Shown here piece after piece: positions 44,300 to 53,419 of a stretch of DNA of 64,000 bases; position 1 is the first letter of the stretch; every line of letters begins with the position of its first letter. The DNA is from Pseudomonas viridiflava (GTDB taxonomy: Bacteria; Pseudomonadota; Gammaproteobacteria; Pseudomonadales; Pseudomonadaceae). The stretch is taken from the NCBI RefSeq assembly GCF_900590755.1, contig NZ_UUOC01000029.1:1-64000 (forward strand). Reading direction: 5' to 3'. The position numbers and the translations under genes were made by a program. The notes beneath the pieces were generated by a model that worked only from the letters and a program-made list of their open reading frames with translations, made no database searches and had not been told where the DNA came from.

Positions 44300-46059
44300 A
44301 CCGGGATCATCTCCCCAGGGCGCTTCAGATAACGGGTGCGAATCGCGTCGGCGGCCTTGAAAGCCAGTGCCGCCACGGTGCCGGTGGGGTTGTAGCCAGG
44401 GTTCTGCGGGAAGGCCGAAGAGCCGACCACAAACAGATTCGGCACGTCCCAGACTTGCAGGTACTTATTCACGGAACTGGTCTTGGGGTCAGCGCCCATG
44501 ATGAAGCCGCCCACAATGTGCGACGACTGATACGGTGAGCTGTTCCAATGGCCGGTCTGCGCGCTGTCGACCATTTGCAGCGGGTTCATGCTCTTGGCAA
44601 TCTCGTGGACTTTGCCGGTGACATAGGCCGCCATCTTGCGGTCGTTCTCCGGGAAGTCGAAGGTGATACGCAACAGCGGACGTCCCAGTGGATCCTTGTA
44701 AGTCGGGTCCAGCGAGAGGTAGTTGCCGCGCATCGAATAGCTGCTGGCTTCACAGCCGATGGACATGGTGCTGGCGTAACTCTTGACCGTGGCCTGTTTC
44801 CATTTCGAACCCCAGGCCGGAGTGCCGGGTGGCACCGGGCGCGCGTCGATGGGCGCTGCACCAATGGGCGTGACCCGCGTGCTGCCGCCGCCGACAAAAC
44901 CCAGACCCGAGTGGTCGAAGTTGTCGTTGTTGAATTCGTCGATGCCCATGCCGATGGCGCCGCCACCAATGAACGGGTTGAAGTTCTTGTCATCGAAGAA
45001 CAGCTTCACGTTGTTGGCGGTCTGGTAGGCGTAATTGCGGCCTGTGGTGCCGGTATTGGTGACCGGGTCGTAAGGCTTGCCGACACCGGACAGCAGCATC
45101 AGGCGCACGTTTTCGAAGATGAAAGCGCTGATCACCACCAGGTCTGCCGGTTGCTCGAACTCGTCACCGTTGGCGTCGACAAAGATGATCCCGGTGGCGC
45201 GCTTGCCAGTGCTGTCCATGGTCACGCGCAGCACTTCACAATTGGTCTTGGCAGTGAAGTTCGGCTTGCGAATCAACACCGGCAACACCGTGGTGATGGC
45301 GCTGGCCTTGGAATAGTTGGCGCAGCCGTAGTTGGTGCAGAAGCCGCAGAAGGTGCAGGCGCCCATCTTCACGCCCAACGAGTTGGTGTAAGCCCGTGAC
45401 ACCAGCGCCGAGGGTACCGGGAACGGCTTGTAGCCCAGATTCTTGGCTGCCTCGGCAAACAGCGTCGGCGCGTAAGTCTGCTCGGTAGGAGGGTTCGGAT
45501 ATTCTTCCGAGCGCGCGCCCTCGAAGCTGTTGCCGCCTTCCTGAATCACACCTTTGATGTTGCCAGCCTTGCCGGACACGCCCGCCAGACGATCGAACTT
45601 GGTGTAGAACGGCTCCATCTCGTCCCAGTCGGTGCCCCAGTCCTGCAGGGTCAACTCAGGGGACAGCTCTTTGCCGTAACGCTCGGTCAGGTAGCTGTGC
45701 AGACGGAACTCGTTGGGCTGGAAGCGGAAGGTGATCCCCGCCCAGTGGTTGCCCGCGCCGCCGGTGCCGTTGCCGGGGTGGAACGAACCCCAACTGCGCA
45801 TCGGCAGGGCGGTTTCGGTCACGTTGTTGCGCACGGTGCAGGTGTTCTGCTTGGTGCGCAGCATCAATTCCTGACGGCGCGAATAGCGCAGCTCGTCAGT
45901 GGCCGAGGCGATGTTGAAGTCGGCAGCAGTGTCGCGCCAAGGGCCACGTTCGAAGCCCATCACGCTCAAGCCTTCATCGGCCAGTTCGTTGGCGATGATA
46001 GATCCGGCCCAGCCGAGTCCGACAACCACCACATCGGTGGAAGGTAGTTTTCTAGCCAT
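44296..46059 (-). CDS. Gluconate 2-dehydrogenase-type flavoprotein subunit (GMC family)
   Basis: A 587-residue GMC oxidoreductase. The FAD-binding loop GLGWAGSIIANELADEG is at about 14-30. A cysteine cluster CTFCGFCTNYGC near 235-246 may hold an iron-sulfur centre, as known in some FAD-glucose dehydrogenases. The C-terminal GMC region has SSHIVGGFIMGAD and NPTGTVAALAFKAADAI, with candidate catalytic His and Asn. It oxidises gluconate to 2-ketogluconate or a similar sugar acid on the periplasmic side. It has no signal peptide, so it is probably exported with the Tat-dependent small subunit. Confidence 0.9.
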   Translation of the reverse strand: MARKLPSTDVVVVGLGWAGSIIANELADEGLSVMGFERGPWRDTAADFNIASATDELRYSRRQELMLRTKQNTCTVRNNVTETALPMRSWGSFHPGNGTGGAGNHWAGITFRFQPNEFRLHSYLTERYGKELSPELTLQDWGTDWDEMEPFYTKFDRLAGVSGKAGNIKGVIQEGGNSFEGARSEEYPNPPTEQTYAPTLFAEAAKNLGYKPFPVPSALVSRAYTNSLGVKMGACTFCGFCTNYGCANYSKASAITTVLPVLIRKPNFTAKTNCEVLRVTMDSTGKRATGIIFVDANGDEFEQPADLVVISAFIFENVRLMLLSGVGKPYDPVTNTGTTGRNYAYQTANNVKLFFDDKNFNPFIGGGAIGMGIDEFNNDNFDHSGLGFVGGGSTRVTPIGAAPIDARPVPPGTPAWGSKWKQATVKSYASTMSIGCEASSYSMRGNYLSLDPTYKDPLGRPLLRITFDFPENDRKMAAYVTGKVHEIAKSMNPLQMVDSAQTGHWNSSPYQSSHIVGGFIMGADPKTSSVNKYLQVWDVPNLFVVGSSAFPQNPGYNPTGTVAALAFKAADAIRTRYLKRPGEMIPV

Positions 46060-46064
46060 GTCGA

Positions 46065-46814
46065 TTAACCCTTCTTGTTCCAGGCGGAGCTGCCGATGAT
46101 GGAGATCGGTTGGAGGTCGAGCTTCTGGTTATGCAGGCCGATGTAATCGCGGTAGTCATAACGTGCGCCGGGGAAACCGATCATTTTCCACGACACCATG
46201 TCGCGGTTGCCGCCATAGATCGGGTCGGCGAAGAAGCCTTCCATGGTGTTGCCCAGCACCTGCTGGAAAAAGAACTTGGCGTCGATGCCTTGCAGCTCGA
46301 TGGCGCCTGCTTCCAGATCGGTCAGCACCTTGTCGCGCTCTTCATTGCTCAGGGTGCTGAAGTTTTTCTGCCATTGTTTCTGGCAGTAGGCGGTCAGGCC
46401 GGCAATGCCCAGGCGATAACGTTGCTGCGGCACCAGAGGCGACTGATCGCCTTGCATGGCCGAGCCTTTCTCGAACGGGCCTTGCATGTAAAGGCGGTCG
46501 AAAGTGCCGTATTCACCGGCCAGCTGGCGGTCGATAAACACCGCGCAACCCGCGTCCTTGCCACTGACACTCAGGTCATCAGCCGGGATCAGACGCTCGA
46601 CGATGGCTTCCACTTCCTTGGCTTCTTCTACGGTGAAAAACTTCCAGCCCGGGGTTTCGTAATGCATAGGGCCGTTATGGTCGAAAGGCACCCATTGCGG
46701 CACGCCGGTCAGGGTGGCGGCCTTGGCACTGGCGGCGGCACCGACGGCGAGAGTCGTGGCGGAGGTGAAGAGGAGCTGGCGGCGGGTGAAACCTTTCGTG
46801 GATTTTTCAGTCAT
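46065..46814 (-). CDS. Gluconate 2-dehydrogenase subunit 3 (Tat-exported small subunit)
   Basis: A 249-residue protein with a Tat signal: TRRQLLFTSATTLAVGAAAS with Arg11-Arg12, cleavage near AKA-AT. The body matches the gluconate dehydrogenase subunit 3 family (FFTVEEAKEVEAIVERLIPAD, then GCAVFIDRQLAGEYG). It is thought to carry the folded flavoprotein through the Tat channel. First gene of the operon, 5 bp before the flavoprotein gene. Confidence 0.91.
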   Translation of the reverse strand: MTEKSTKGFTRRQLLFTSATTLAVGAAASAKAATLTGVPQWVPFDHNGPMHYETPGWKFFTVEEAKEVEAIVERLIPADDLSVSGKDAGCAVFIDRQLAGEYGTFDRLYMQGPFEKGSAMQGDQSPLVPQQRYRLGIAGLTAYCQKQWQKNFSTLSNEERDKVLTDLEAGAIELQGIDAKFFFQQVLGNTMEGFFADPIYGGNRDMVSWKMIGFPGARYDYRDYIGLHNQKLDLQPISIIGSSAWNKKG

Positions 46815-46898
46815 TCAGGAGGCTCCTGCGAAGGCTTGCAACGACAACACCTGTCACTTCCCCAAGGGAATGCACTTCGCGGTCAAAACACGGTTTTT

Positions 46899-46918
46899 TT
46901 GCCTGGCATGCCGGGCAA
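46899..46918. promoter_or_regulatory. 20-bp palindrome in the gluconate-dehydrogenase leader
   Basis: TTGCCTGGCA is followed directly by TGCCGGGCAA, a 10+10 palindrome with one mismatch, about 85 bp upstream of the small-subunit start. The flanking T-run is on the wrong side for a terminator of the operon, so an operator or leader structure is possible. The rest of the 582-bp gap 46815-47396 shows an AT-rich stretch (47020-47125, TTGGTAACAATTGG) and a type C repeat; no gene is supported. Confidence 0.4.
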
Positions 46919-47248
46919 GCGAAATCTCACGAATGGGTGTGACATTAAGTCTCTGGCAATGCAGCGCGGACATGGCGCACGCTAAGCGGGCAACAGCCAT
47001 TTTCTCAGTCATCTTTTCCATACGCTGCGCCATCATAAATGTGTTGCCAAAGATTTCTCCGGCATCATTTCGCAAATTACCTTTGCGCGATTGGTAACAA
47101 TTGGTCCGGTTTTTTACCATTCAGCCCTCGCAACGCAAGACAATCCTCCCTGAACAGGCACTTCTTGGTATCGTGCGCACCCTGTTGAGCATGGAAATAT
47201 TTCCTCACACATCAAGCATGAAATGACTTTTTGAATTGAACGCTTTTC

Positions 47249-47340
47249 TGTGGGACCGGCTTTAGCCGGGAAGAGGTCCATACATCCACCGCACAGGTGT
47301 TGACGGGACTGCCGCCTTCCCGGCTAAAGCCGGTCCCACG
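47249..47340. repeat. REP-like pair, type C (GTGGGACCGGCTTTAGCC arms)
   Basis: Arms TGTGGGACCGGCTTTAGCCG and CGGCTAAAGCCGGTCCCAC; each arm itself contains the palindrome CCGGCTTTAGCCGG. It is a different family from the GTAGGAG elements. Further copies are at 63056 and, in altered form, at 54937. Confidence 0.9.
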
Positions 47341-47396
47341 GACCCATGCAATTCACCCCGTCGTTAATTTTTGTTATCCACCGAGAAGCTTCAGAA

Positions 47397-49286
47397 ATGC
47401 CCGATCCAATTCCGTTAAAGGATCACGAAAAAGATGCGCAACTGGTCAATCGTCGACTGATTGCCTGCGCGTTGCTCGTGGGCCTGTTGAGCATCTGTCT
47501 GGTGGCCAGGATGTATTTCCTGCAGGTCACCGAGTTCGCGTATCACTCGACCATCTCCGAAAACAATCGCGTGCATGTGCTGCCTATCCCACCGGAGCGC
47601 GGGCTGATTTACGACCGTAACGGCGTGGTGCTGGCGGATAACCGGCCCAGTTTCAACATGACCCTGACCCGCGAACGGGCTGGGGACTGGCACAAGGTCA
47701 TCGATGAAGTCATGGAGCTGCTCAAGCTTCCTGACGAACACCGCATTCTGTTCGACAAGGACCTCAAGCAAGTCCGCCATCCGTTCGAGCCAGTGACCCT
47801 GCTGTATGAACTGACCGAAGAGCAGATCGCCGTTCTGGCGGTCAATCAGTACCTGTTGCCGGGCATCGACGTGGAGCCGCAGTTCGTGCGCCATTATCCG
47901 CTGGGCGCGCATTTCGCCCACTCCATTGGTTATGTCGGGCGTATCAACGAGAAAGAAGCCAAGCAGCTGGACTCGGTGGAATATCGCGGCACGCAATCCA
48001 TCGGCAAGACCGGCATCGAGCGTTTCTACGAGTCCCAGTTGCATGGCACCGTGGGTTACGAGGAAGTCGAGACCAACGCCCAGGGCCGCGTGCTGCGGGT
48101 GCTCAAACACACCGACCCGATCCCCGGCAAGAACATCACCCTGAGCCTGGATATCCATCTGCAGGAAGCTGCCGAAGAGGCGCTGGGCGACCGGCGCGGA
48201 TCGGTGGTGGCCCTGGACCCGGCCACCGGTCAGGTGCTGGCGATGGTCAGCAAGCCGAGCTTCGACCCGAACCTGTTCGTCACCGGGATCAGCTTCAAGG
48301 AATACGCCGCCCTGCGTGACTCCATCGACCGGCCGCTGTTCAACCGGGTATTGCGCGGCCTCTACGCGCCGGGCTCTACCATCAAGCCGGAAGTGGCGAT
48401 TGCCGGGCTGGATACCGGCGTGGTCAATGCTGGCACCAAGGTTTTCGACCCCGGCTATTTCCAGCTTCCGGATTTCGATCACAAGTACCGCAACTGGAAC
48501 CACAGCGGCGATGGCTGGGTGGACATGGACGCGGCCATCATGCGCTCCAACGACACCTACTTTTACACCCTGGCCCACAAGCTGGGCATCGACCGCATGT
48601 ACGACTACATGACCATGTTCGGCCTGGGGCAGAAGGTCTCGCTGGACATGTTCGAAGAGTCGGCAGGCCTGATGCCGTCCCGTGAGTGGAAGCGCGCGAC
48701 CCGACGTCAGGCCTGGTTCCCCGGCGAGACGGTAATCCTCGGCATTGGTCAGGGCTATATGCAGGTCACGCCGCTGCAACTGGCGCAAGCCACGTCGCTG
48801 ATTGCCAACAAGGGTGTGTGGGTTCGTCCGCACCTGGCGATGGAAGTCGGCGGCACTGCGCCGGTGGACGAGCATCCGATGCCTAACATCGTGCTGCACG
48901 ATCCCAATGAATGGAACCAGGTCAACATCGGCATGCAGATGGTGATGCACGATCCCCGGGGCATCGCTCGGGCCGCAGCCCAGGGCGCGCAATACCGCAT
49001 TGCGGGCAAAAGCGGCACCGCGCAGGTGGTGGCGATCAAGCAGGGTGAACGCTACAACCGCTTGAAAACCCTCGAACGCAATCGGGACAACGCCTTGTTC
49101 GTCGGTTTTGCCCCTGCTGATCACCCAAAGATCGTGGTGTCGGTGATGATCGAAAACGGCGAGGCGGGTGGTCGGGTGGCAGGGCCGGTGGTGCGGCAGA
49201 TTCTTGATGCCTGGCTGCTGGACAAGGACGGCAAGCTGAAGGTGCCGGAAACAGTTGCCGTCAAGCCGGGGGCGCCGCACGTTTAG
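47397..49286 (+). CDS. mrdA: Penicillin-binding protein 2 (peptidoglycan D,D-transpeptidase)
   Basis: A 629-residue class B PBP with one N-terminal membrane helix (about 22-42). The dimerisation domain starts at PPERGLIYDRNGVVLADN. Transpeptidase motifs are STIK (Ser327, Lys330), SND (384-386) and KSGT (538-541), so the enzyme looks active. The ATG at 47397 follows GAGAAG. PBP2 normally works with RodA in elongation and its gene usually sits beside rodA, rlpA and rlmH; none is present here, so this is probably a second, stand-alone PBP2 paralogue. Confidence 0.92.
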   Translation: MPDPIPLKDHEKDAQLVNRRLIACALLVGLLSICLVARMYFLQVTEFAYHSTISENNRVHVLPIPPERGLIYDRNGVVLADNRPSFNMTLTRERAGDWHKVIDEVMELLKLPDEHRILFDKDLKQVRHPFEPVTLLYELTEEQIAVLAVNQYLLPGIDVEPQFVRHYPLGAHFAHSIGYVGRINEKEAKQLDSVEYRGTQSIGKTGIERFYESQLHGTVGYEEVETNAQGRVLRVLKHTDPIPGKNITLSLDIHLQEAAEEALGDRRGSVVALDPATGQVLAMVSKPSFDPNLFVTGISFKEYAALRDSIDRPLFNRVLRGLYAPGSTIKPEVAIAGLDTGVVNAGTKVFDPGYFQLPDFDHKYRNWNHSGDGWVDMDAAIMRSNDTYFYTLAHKLGIDRMYDYMTMFGLGQKVSLDMFEESAGLMPSREWKRATRRQAWFPGETVILGIGQGYMQVTPLQLAQATSLIANKGVWVRPHLAMEVGGTAPVDEHPMPNIVLHDPNEWNQVNIGMQMVMHDPRGIARAAAQGAQYRIAGKSGTAQVVAIKQGERYNRLKTLERNRDNALFVGFAPADHPKIVVSVMIENGEAGGRVAGPVVRQILDAWLLDKDGKLKVPETVAVKPGAPHV

Positions 49287-49341
49287 GTTTCAGGGCGGGG
49301 TTTTACCGACGCTGGAGTGATAGCTGACAGGCTCCGTCGCT

Positions 49342-49995
49342 TCAGTCCGGCCGCCAGTCATCCTCCACCAGCAGGTCGCAGAAATTGGCCCGTTTGAACT
49401 GCCGATCAAAATGCGCGCGCACGTCGTCGTCAAGTGTGCCGGTATCGTGCGGCGGTCGGTGGCTCAGGGCTTGTTGAAGGATGCTCAGCAACTCGCGCTT
49501 GAAGCCTGACTGTTTCGGAAATACCTCAAGAATCATCATCAGTTCGGCGCTTTTCAACGCGCTCTGATGACGCCCGAACAAGGCCATTTCGACCCCTGCG
49601 GCCAACAGTGCCACCAACGGCGATTTGTGCTCGGCAATACCGGGCGTCGTGTGCAGGGCGATAGCATCCCAGACCTGAGCGATTTCGCTGCCCGAACTCC
49701 CATAACCCTTGAGGAACTCCCGTGCGGCGTGAGCGCTGTCCACCTCGAAGCGATTCGACGAGCCGTAATACAACGCGGTCAAACCGATGCAATGGAACAA
49801 CGTAGCGATATAGAGCCGTTCGGCATCGAACAGCACCCGGCGATGTTCGCCGATCAGCACCGCGAATAGAAACACTCGATGTGAATGGTTGAACAGCAAC
49901 GCCGGTTGCGTGCTCTGAATCAATTCGAAAGCGGCCTTGGCCATGCTGCTGTCCGGAATATCGACCCCGGCGACAGGCTGGTTTTTCACGTGCAT
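49342..49995 (-). CDS. HD-domain protein with degenerate metal site
   Basis: A 217-residue protein of the HD-phosphohydrolase/cyanamide-hydratase-like group. FNHSHRVFLFAVLIGEHR has the first His (37 or 39), and ALHTTPGIAEHKSPLVALLA near 113-133 is typical. However, the position that normally reads HD has His68-Cys69 (LFHCIGLT), and the later Asp expected in a GVExDVLG-like segment is replaced (GVEMALFG). Loss of both aspartates suggests it no longer binds metal as usual. It is followed by no partner gene; a terminator separates it from the hydrolase gene upstream. Confidence 0.78.
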   Translation of the reverse strand: MHVKNQPVAGVDIPDSSMAKAAFELIQSTQPALLFNHSHRVFLFAVLIGEHRRVLFDAERLYIATLFHCIGLTALYYGSSNRFEVDSAHAAREFLKGYGSSGSEIAQVWDAIALHTTPGIAEHKSPLVALLAAGVEMALFGRHQSALKSAELMMILEVFPKQSGFKRELLSILQQALSHRPPHDTGTLDDDVRAHFDRQFKRANFCDLLVEDDWRPD

Positions 49996-50004
49996 CCCTC
50001 ACGA

Positions 50005-50040
50005 TCAAAGCCTCTGGCACACGAAAGGCATGCCAGAGGC
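50005..50040 (-). terminator. Terminator after the alpha/beta hydrolase gene
   Basis: GCCTCTGGCA (50010-50019) pairs perfectly with TGCCAGAGGC (50031-50040). On the minus strand the stem is followed by TTTGATCG, so transcripts of the hydrolase should end here, before the HD-protein gene. Confidence 0.75.
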
Positions 50041-50058
50041 TGTCAACAACCCGCTTTA

Positions 50059-50880
50059 TCAAGCCCGGGCGAAGTCCATCAAGTCCTGATTCAGCTGGTC
50101 TTTATGGGTGAAATACACCGCGTGGGGCGCGCCCGGATAAACCTTGAGTTTCGCGCCTCTGACCAGTTCGGCCGCGGCTTTGCCGGTCACGTCGAAACTA
50201 ACCACTGCATCGCCGTCGCCATGGATGACCAGCGTTGGCACATCGAAACGGGCCAGGTCGGAGCGGAAGTCGGTCTCGGAAAACGCCGCCACACAATCCA
50301 GCGTGCCTTTGATGCCCGCCTGCATGGCCATGGATTGAGTCCAGTCCAGCATCGGTTTGCCGACCGGCGAGCCGGGTTTATCGCTGCCCGTGAAGATCGG
50401 GCCGAACGCATCGAGGAAGGCCGCCCGGTCTTTGAGCACGCCCGCGCGGATGCCGTCGAAAATCGCCGGGTCCATGCCTTCGGGGTGATCGTCGCGACGG
50501 ATCATCAACGGCGTTACCGCGCTCACCAGTACCGCCTTGGCGATGTGTTTGCTGCCGTGACGGCCGATGTAACGCGCCACTTCACCGCCGCCCATGGAGA
50601 AGCCGACCAGCATCACGTCGTTCAGGTTCAGGGTGGTGATCAGGCTGTGCAGGTCATCGGCGAAGGTGTCGTAGTCATAACCTGTCCATGGCTGGCTGGA
50701 CCGGCCAAAACCACGGCGGTCGTGGGCAATGACCCGGAAGCCGTTTTCGGCCAGGAAATTCATCTGGTATTCCCACATATCTGCGTTCAGCGGCCAGCCG
50801 TGGCTGAGGATGATCGGCTGACCGGTGCCCCAGTCCTTGTAGTAGATCTGGGTGCCATCTGTGGTGGTGATCGTAGGCAT
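50059..50880 (-). CDS. Alpha/beta hydrolase (non-haem chloroperoxidase type)
   Basis: A 273-residue alpha/beta hydrolase. The oxyanion region is ILSHGWPLNADMWEYQ, the nucleophile elbow GFSMGGG carries Ser95, the acid is Asp near 225 in VIHGDGD and the His is near 254 in GAPHAV. The whole-chain pattern matches cofactor-free chloroperoxidase/arylesterase proteins common in Pseudomonas. The physiological substrate is unknown. It is divergent from an AraC regulator 267 bp away, which probably controls it. Confidence 0.9.
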   Translation of the reverse strand: MPTITTTDGTQIYYKDWGTGQPIILSHGWPLNADMWEYQMNFLAENGFRVIAHDRRGFGRSSQPWTGYDYDTFADDLHSLITTLNLNDVMLVGFSMGGGEVARYIGRHGSKHIAKAVLVSAVTPLMIRRDDHPEGMDPAIFDGIRAGVLKDRAAFLDAFGPIFTGSDKPGSPVGKPMLDWTQSMAMQAGIKGTLDCVAAFSETDFRSDLARFDVPTLVIHGDGDAVVSFDVTGKAAAELVRGAKLKVYPGAPHAVYFTHKDQLNQDLMDFARA

Positions 50881-51147
50881 TTTGAGCTCCGGGCTGGATG
50901 GATAAGCGTGTGATGGATCCGAGCGGGATGCAGGCAGGTACGGCTTCTGGTTATCAGGCTAAGCCGCCAACCGCTTCAGGTCCTTGGCCCGAGCTGAAAC
51001 GTTCTTAACGGTCGTGAGCGATCAAGCCCCCGCAGCGCAAGGCCCGGGGCGGTGCTTAAGAACGATTAATGTTTGCCAAAGGACTTTAAGAACCCGCAAT
51101 CACAGACTCCGACTCTGCCATACACCCTCTGAGCAGGAGCGTCTGTA

Positions 51148-51867
51148 ATGAATACTGTCAGCCCATCGCCACTCCGCCGTATCGACCCATCCGCTGTTGG
51201 CAAGATCAGCTCTAGCGAAAACCTTACATCCGTGGTCGATCAGCTGATGAGCGCCTGGTCACCCCGGGCGGCTGCAGAAGGCCGCGCCAGCCTGGACCCA
51301 TTCAGCGAATCCGGTGAATCCGGCATCGATCCGCTGGCGTATCAGTTAATCTGCTCGCTGTTGCCTGCCTTGCGCGATCGCCAGGGGCAGACCGAGGATT
51401 CGGTGGAGCGGGCCATGCTGGTGCTGTGTTCGCACCTGTCCACCCGTTTCGCAAAACCCCAGCCGGAGCAGTTGCCCAGCCCCGTGCCCAAGGTCTGTGA
51501 AAAAGTGGCGCTGTCGCCCTGGCAGGAGCGCCGTGCCAAGGAGATGATGGTGAGCCATATGGATCGCGGGCTCTCCATTGCCCAGATCGCTACGGAGTGC
51601 TCACTGTCGCGCAGCCATTTCTCCCGGGCCTTCAAGAAAAACACGGGTTACTCACCCCGTGACTGGTTCCTGCAGGTGCGCCTCGACAAGGCCAAAGCGC
51701 TGTTGAGCGAAAGCAGTGTGTCCATTTCGCGCATCAGCCTGGATTGCGGTTTCGCGGATCAATCCCACTTCACCCGAGTCTTTACCCGGGTCACCGGCAT
51801 CACGCCCTTCAGCTGGAGACGTTCCCTGTCTGGCCAGCTGAGTGCCGAGAGTCGCCGCGCAGGTTGA
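51148..51867 (+). CDS. AraC-family transcriptional regulator
   Basis: A 239-residue regulator without a typical cupin domain. The N-terminal 130 residues are helical and of unknown function. The C-terminal AraC double HTH, about 135-235, has LSIAQIATECSLSRSHFSRA, GYSPRDWFLQVRLDKAK and ISLDCGFADQSHFTRVF. GAGCAGGAG precedes the ATG. It is divergent from the alpha/beta hydrolase gene, its likely target. Confidence 0.9.
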   Translation: MNTVSPSPLRRIDPSAVGKISSSENLTSVVDQLMSAWSPRAAAEGRASLDPFSESGESGIDPLAYQLICSLLPALRDRQGQTEDSVERAMLVLCSHLSTRFAKPQPEQLPSPVPKVCEKVALSPWQERRAKEMMVSHMDRGLSIAQIATECSLSRSHFSRAFKKNTGYSPRDWFLQVRLDKAKALLSESSVSISRISLDCGFADQSHFTRVFTRVTGITPFSWRRSLSGQLSAESRRAG

Positions 51868-51890
51868 CCGGCGGCGTATCGGAAACGCTG

Positions 51891-53210
51891 TTATCGAAAC
51901 AGGTCGAGTGGATATTCGACCACCAGGTACAGCCGGTCGATATCGTCACCAGCCTGGGCGGTGTTGCCGCGATGAGAAACATGAGACACGTTCAATGACA
52001 GGTCTTTCGCCACCCCGGATTGCACGGTGTATTTAAGGTCGATGTCGCGCTCCCAGTGACGGCCGCCTTTGCCCTGAATCGGCTGGTAGCGATCGACGTC
52101 CCCATCAAACGGGTTATAGGCTCCGCCCTGTGGCGCGTGGCTGCCGTCAATCTGGTCGCCGGTCACGTAACGGGTCATGAACTTGAGGCCCGGCACGCCC
52201 AGCGTGCTGAAGTCCAGGTCGTAGCGCACCTGCCAGGATTGCTCGTGCGCGCCATTGAAGTCGGCGTACTTGATGGAGTTGGCCAGGTAGATGGAATCGC
52301 CGCCGACAAAGTCGAACGGCGTATCACCGTCGATTTTCTGGTAGGCGAGGGTCAGGGCCTGGCTGCCGATGCTGTACTTGGCCGCCAGGCTGTAAGCAGT
52401 GTTGTTGATGGAACCGGCATGCGCATCGCCCTCGTCGAGGGTGCGATACAGATTGCTGTCCAGCAACAATGAACTGTTGGCCGACAGCGCCTGCTTGAAG
52501 TGCAGGTTGCCGTAGTACTGCTGCCAGGTGTCGCTCAGTTGTGAAGCGTAGACCGAACCACCCAGCGGTCCATCCCCTGAAATCTCGACCCCTGCCAGGC
52601 TGATGCTGGCACCCCGCGTACTGACGCCATAACCGTCGAAATCCCCCTCAGCAGTCGACGCATTCTGATTCTTGAAGGCGGTGAAATGCCCGGCCACCAA
52701 GCGCACGCCATCAATTTCCTGGCTGTCGATGAAAAAGCCGGTGGCGTATTCCGGTTGCAGTCGTTTGTCAGCGGTATCGAATACGGGTGTTTCGACTTCC
52801 ATTTCGCCGAACTTCAGCGTGGTTTTCGAATAGCGCAGCTTGATGGCGGCGCCTGCGCTGGAATATTCGTTCTCGGCGCGACCGTCGCTGTCCAGTGGCA
52901 ATAACCCGGTCCCGGCATGCCCGCGACCGCCGTCCAGTTTCAGCCCGTAAAAACCATGGGCATCAATGCCCACGCCGACTTCGCCCTGGGTGAAGCCGGA
53001 GCGAAGGTTGGCAATGAAGCCCTGGGCCCATTCCTGGCGATAGCTCTGGTCAGGGTGGCCGGTGCGGTAGTCGTTGTGCAGCATGAAATTGCGTGACAGC
53101 ACATTGAGGGTCGAGTCTTCGATGAAGCCGTGCTCTTGTGCATTGACCATCATCGCTTTGCCGCCGCCGAACAATGCCAGCGCGGTCATCAGGGTAAATC
53201 GAGTTCGCAT
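51891..53210 (-). CDS. OprD-family outer membrane porin
   Basis: A 439-residue OprD-type barrel with a signal peptide (MRTRFTLMTALALFGGGKAM, cleavage near VNA-QE). Landmarks: FIEDSTLNVLSRNFMLHND, GFTQGEVGVGIDAHG, TLKFGEMEVETPVF, DSQEIDGVRLVAGHF, and the terminal VEYPLDLFR with C-terminal Arg. It shares layout but is clearly diverged from the porin at 6163. The next same-strand gene upstream is an isolated lldD, 209 bp away, so uptake of a small carboxylate is conceivable but unproven. Confidence 0.9.
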   Translation of the reverse strand: MRTRFTLMTALALFGGGKAMMVNAQEHGFIEDSTLNVLSRNFMLHNDYRTGHPDQSYRQEWAQGFIANLRSGFTQGEVGVGIDAHGFYGLKLDGGRGHAGTGLLPLDSDGRAENEYSSAGAAIKLRYSKTTLKFGEMEVETPVFDTADKRLQPEYATGFFIDSQEIDGVRLVAGHFTAFKNQNASTAEGDFDGYGVSTRGASISLAGVEISGDGPLGGSVYASQLSDTWQQYYGNLHFKQALSANSSLLLDSNLYRTLDEGDAHAGSINNTAYSLAAKYSIGSQALTLAYQKIDGDTPFDFVGGDSIYLANSIKYADFNGAHEQSWQVRYDLDFSTLGVPGLKFMTRYVTGDQIDGSHAPQGGAYNPFDGDVDRYQPIQGKGGRHWERDIDLKYTVQSGVAKDLSLNVSHVSHRGNTAQAGDDIDRLYLVVEYPLDLFR

Positions 53211-53335
53211 GGGTCAGCCCTTTTAGCAATCAGGACGTCAGGCTGACAGGTGAGGGCGGTTGGTTAATTGATTGGGTGTGCGCAAAGTTCAGTGCTGTTC
53301 AGGCACGATTATGAATGTGTGGGCGGCAGGTGTAC

Positions 53336-53366
53336 GGGCTGGCGTTATCGGTCTGACCGCCAGCCC
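53336..53366. terminator. Hairpin between lldD and the OprD gene
   Basis: GGGCTGGCG (53336-53344) pairs perfectly with CGCCAGCCC (53358-53366). It lies just past the minus-strand lldD stop but lacks a T-tract. Confidence 0.5.
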
Positions 53367-53419
53367 TGCACCCGACACAACCCCGAGATACGTCCCCCGT
53401 GCTCGTACGGCCTGTGGAG

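Noticed and set aside
47415..49280. 621-codon open frame on the minus strand
   Set aside because: Fully antisense to the PBP2 gene, which has all its motifs; the frame is His/Gln/Arg-rich, as expected for the complement of high-GC coding DNA.
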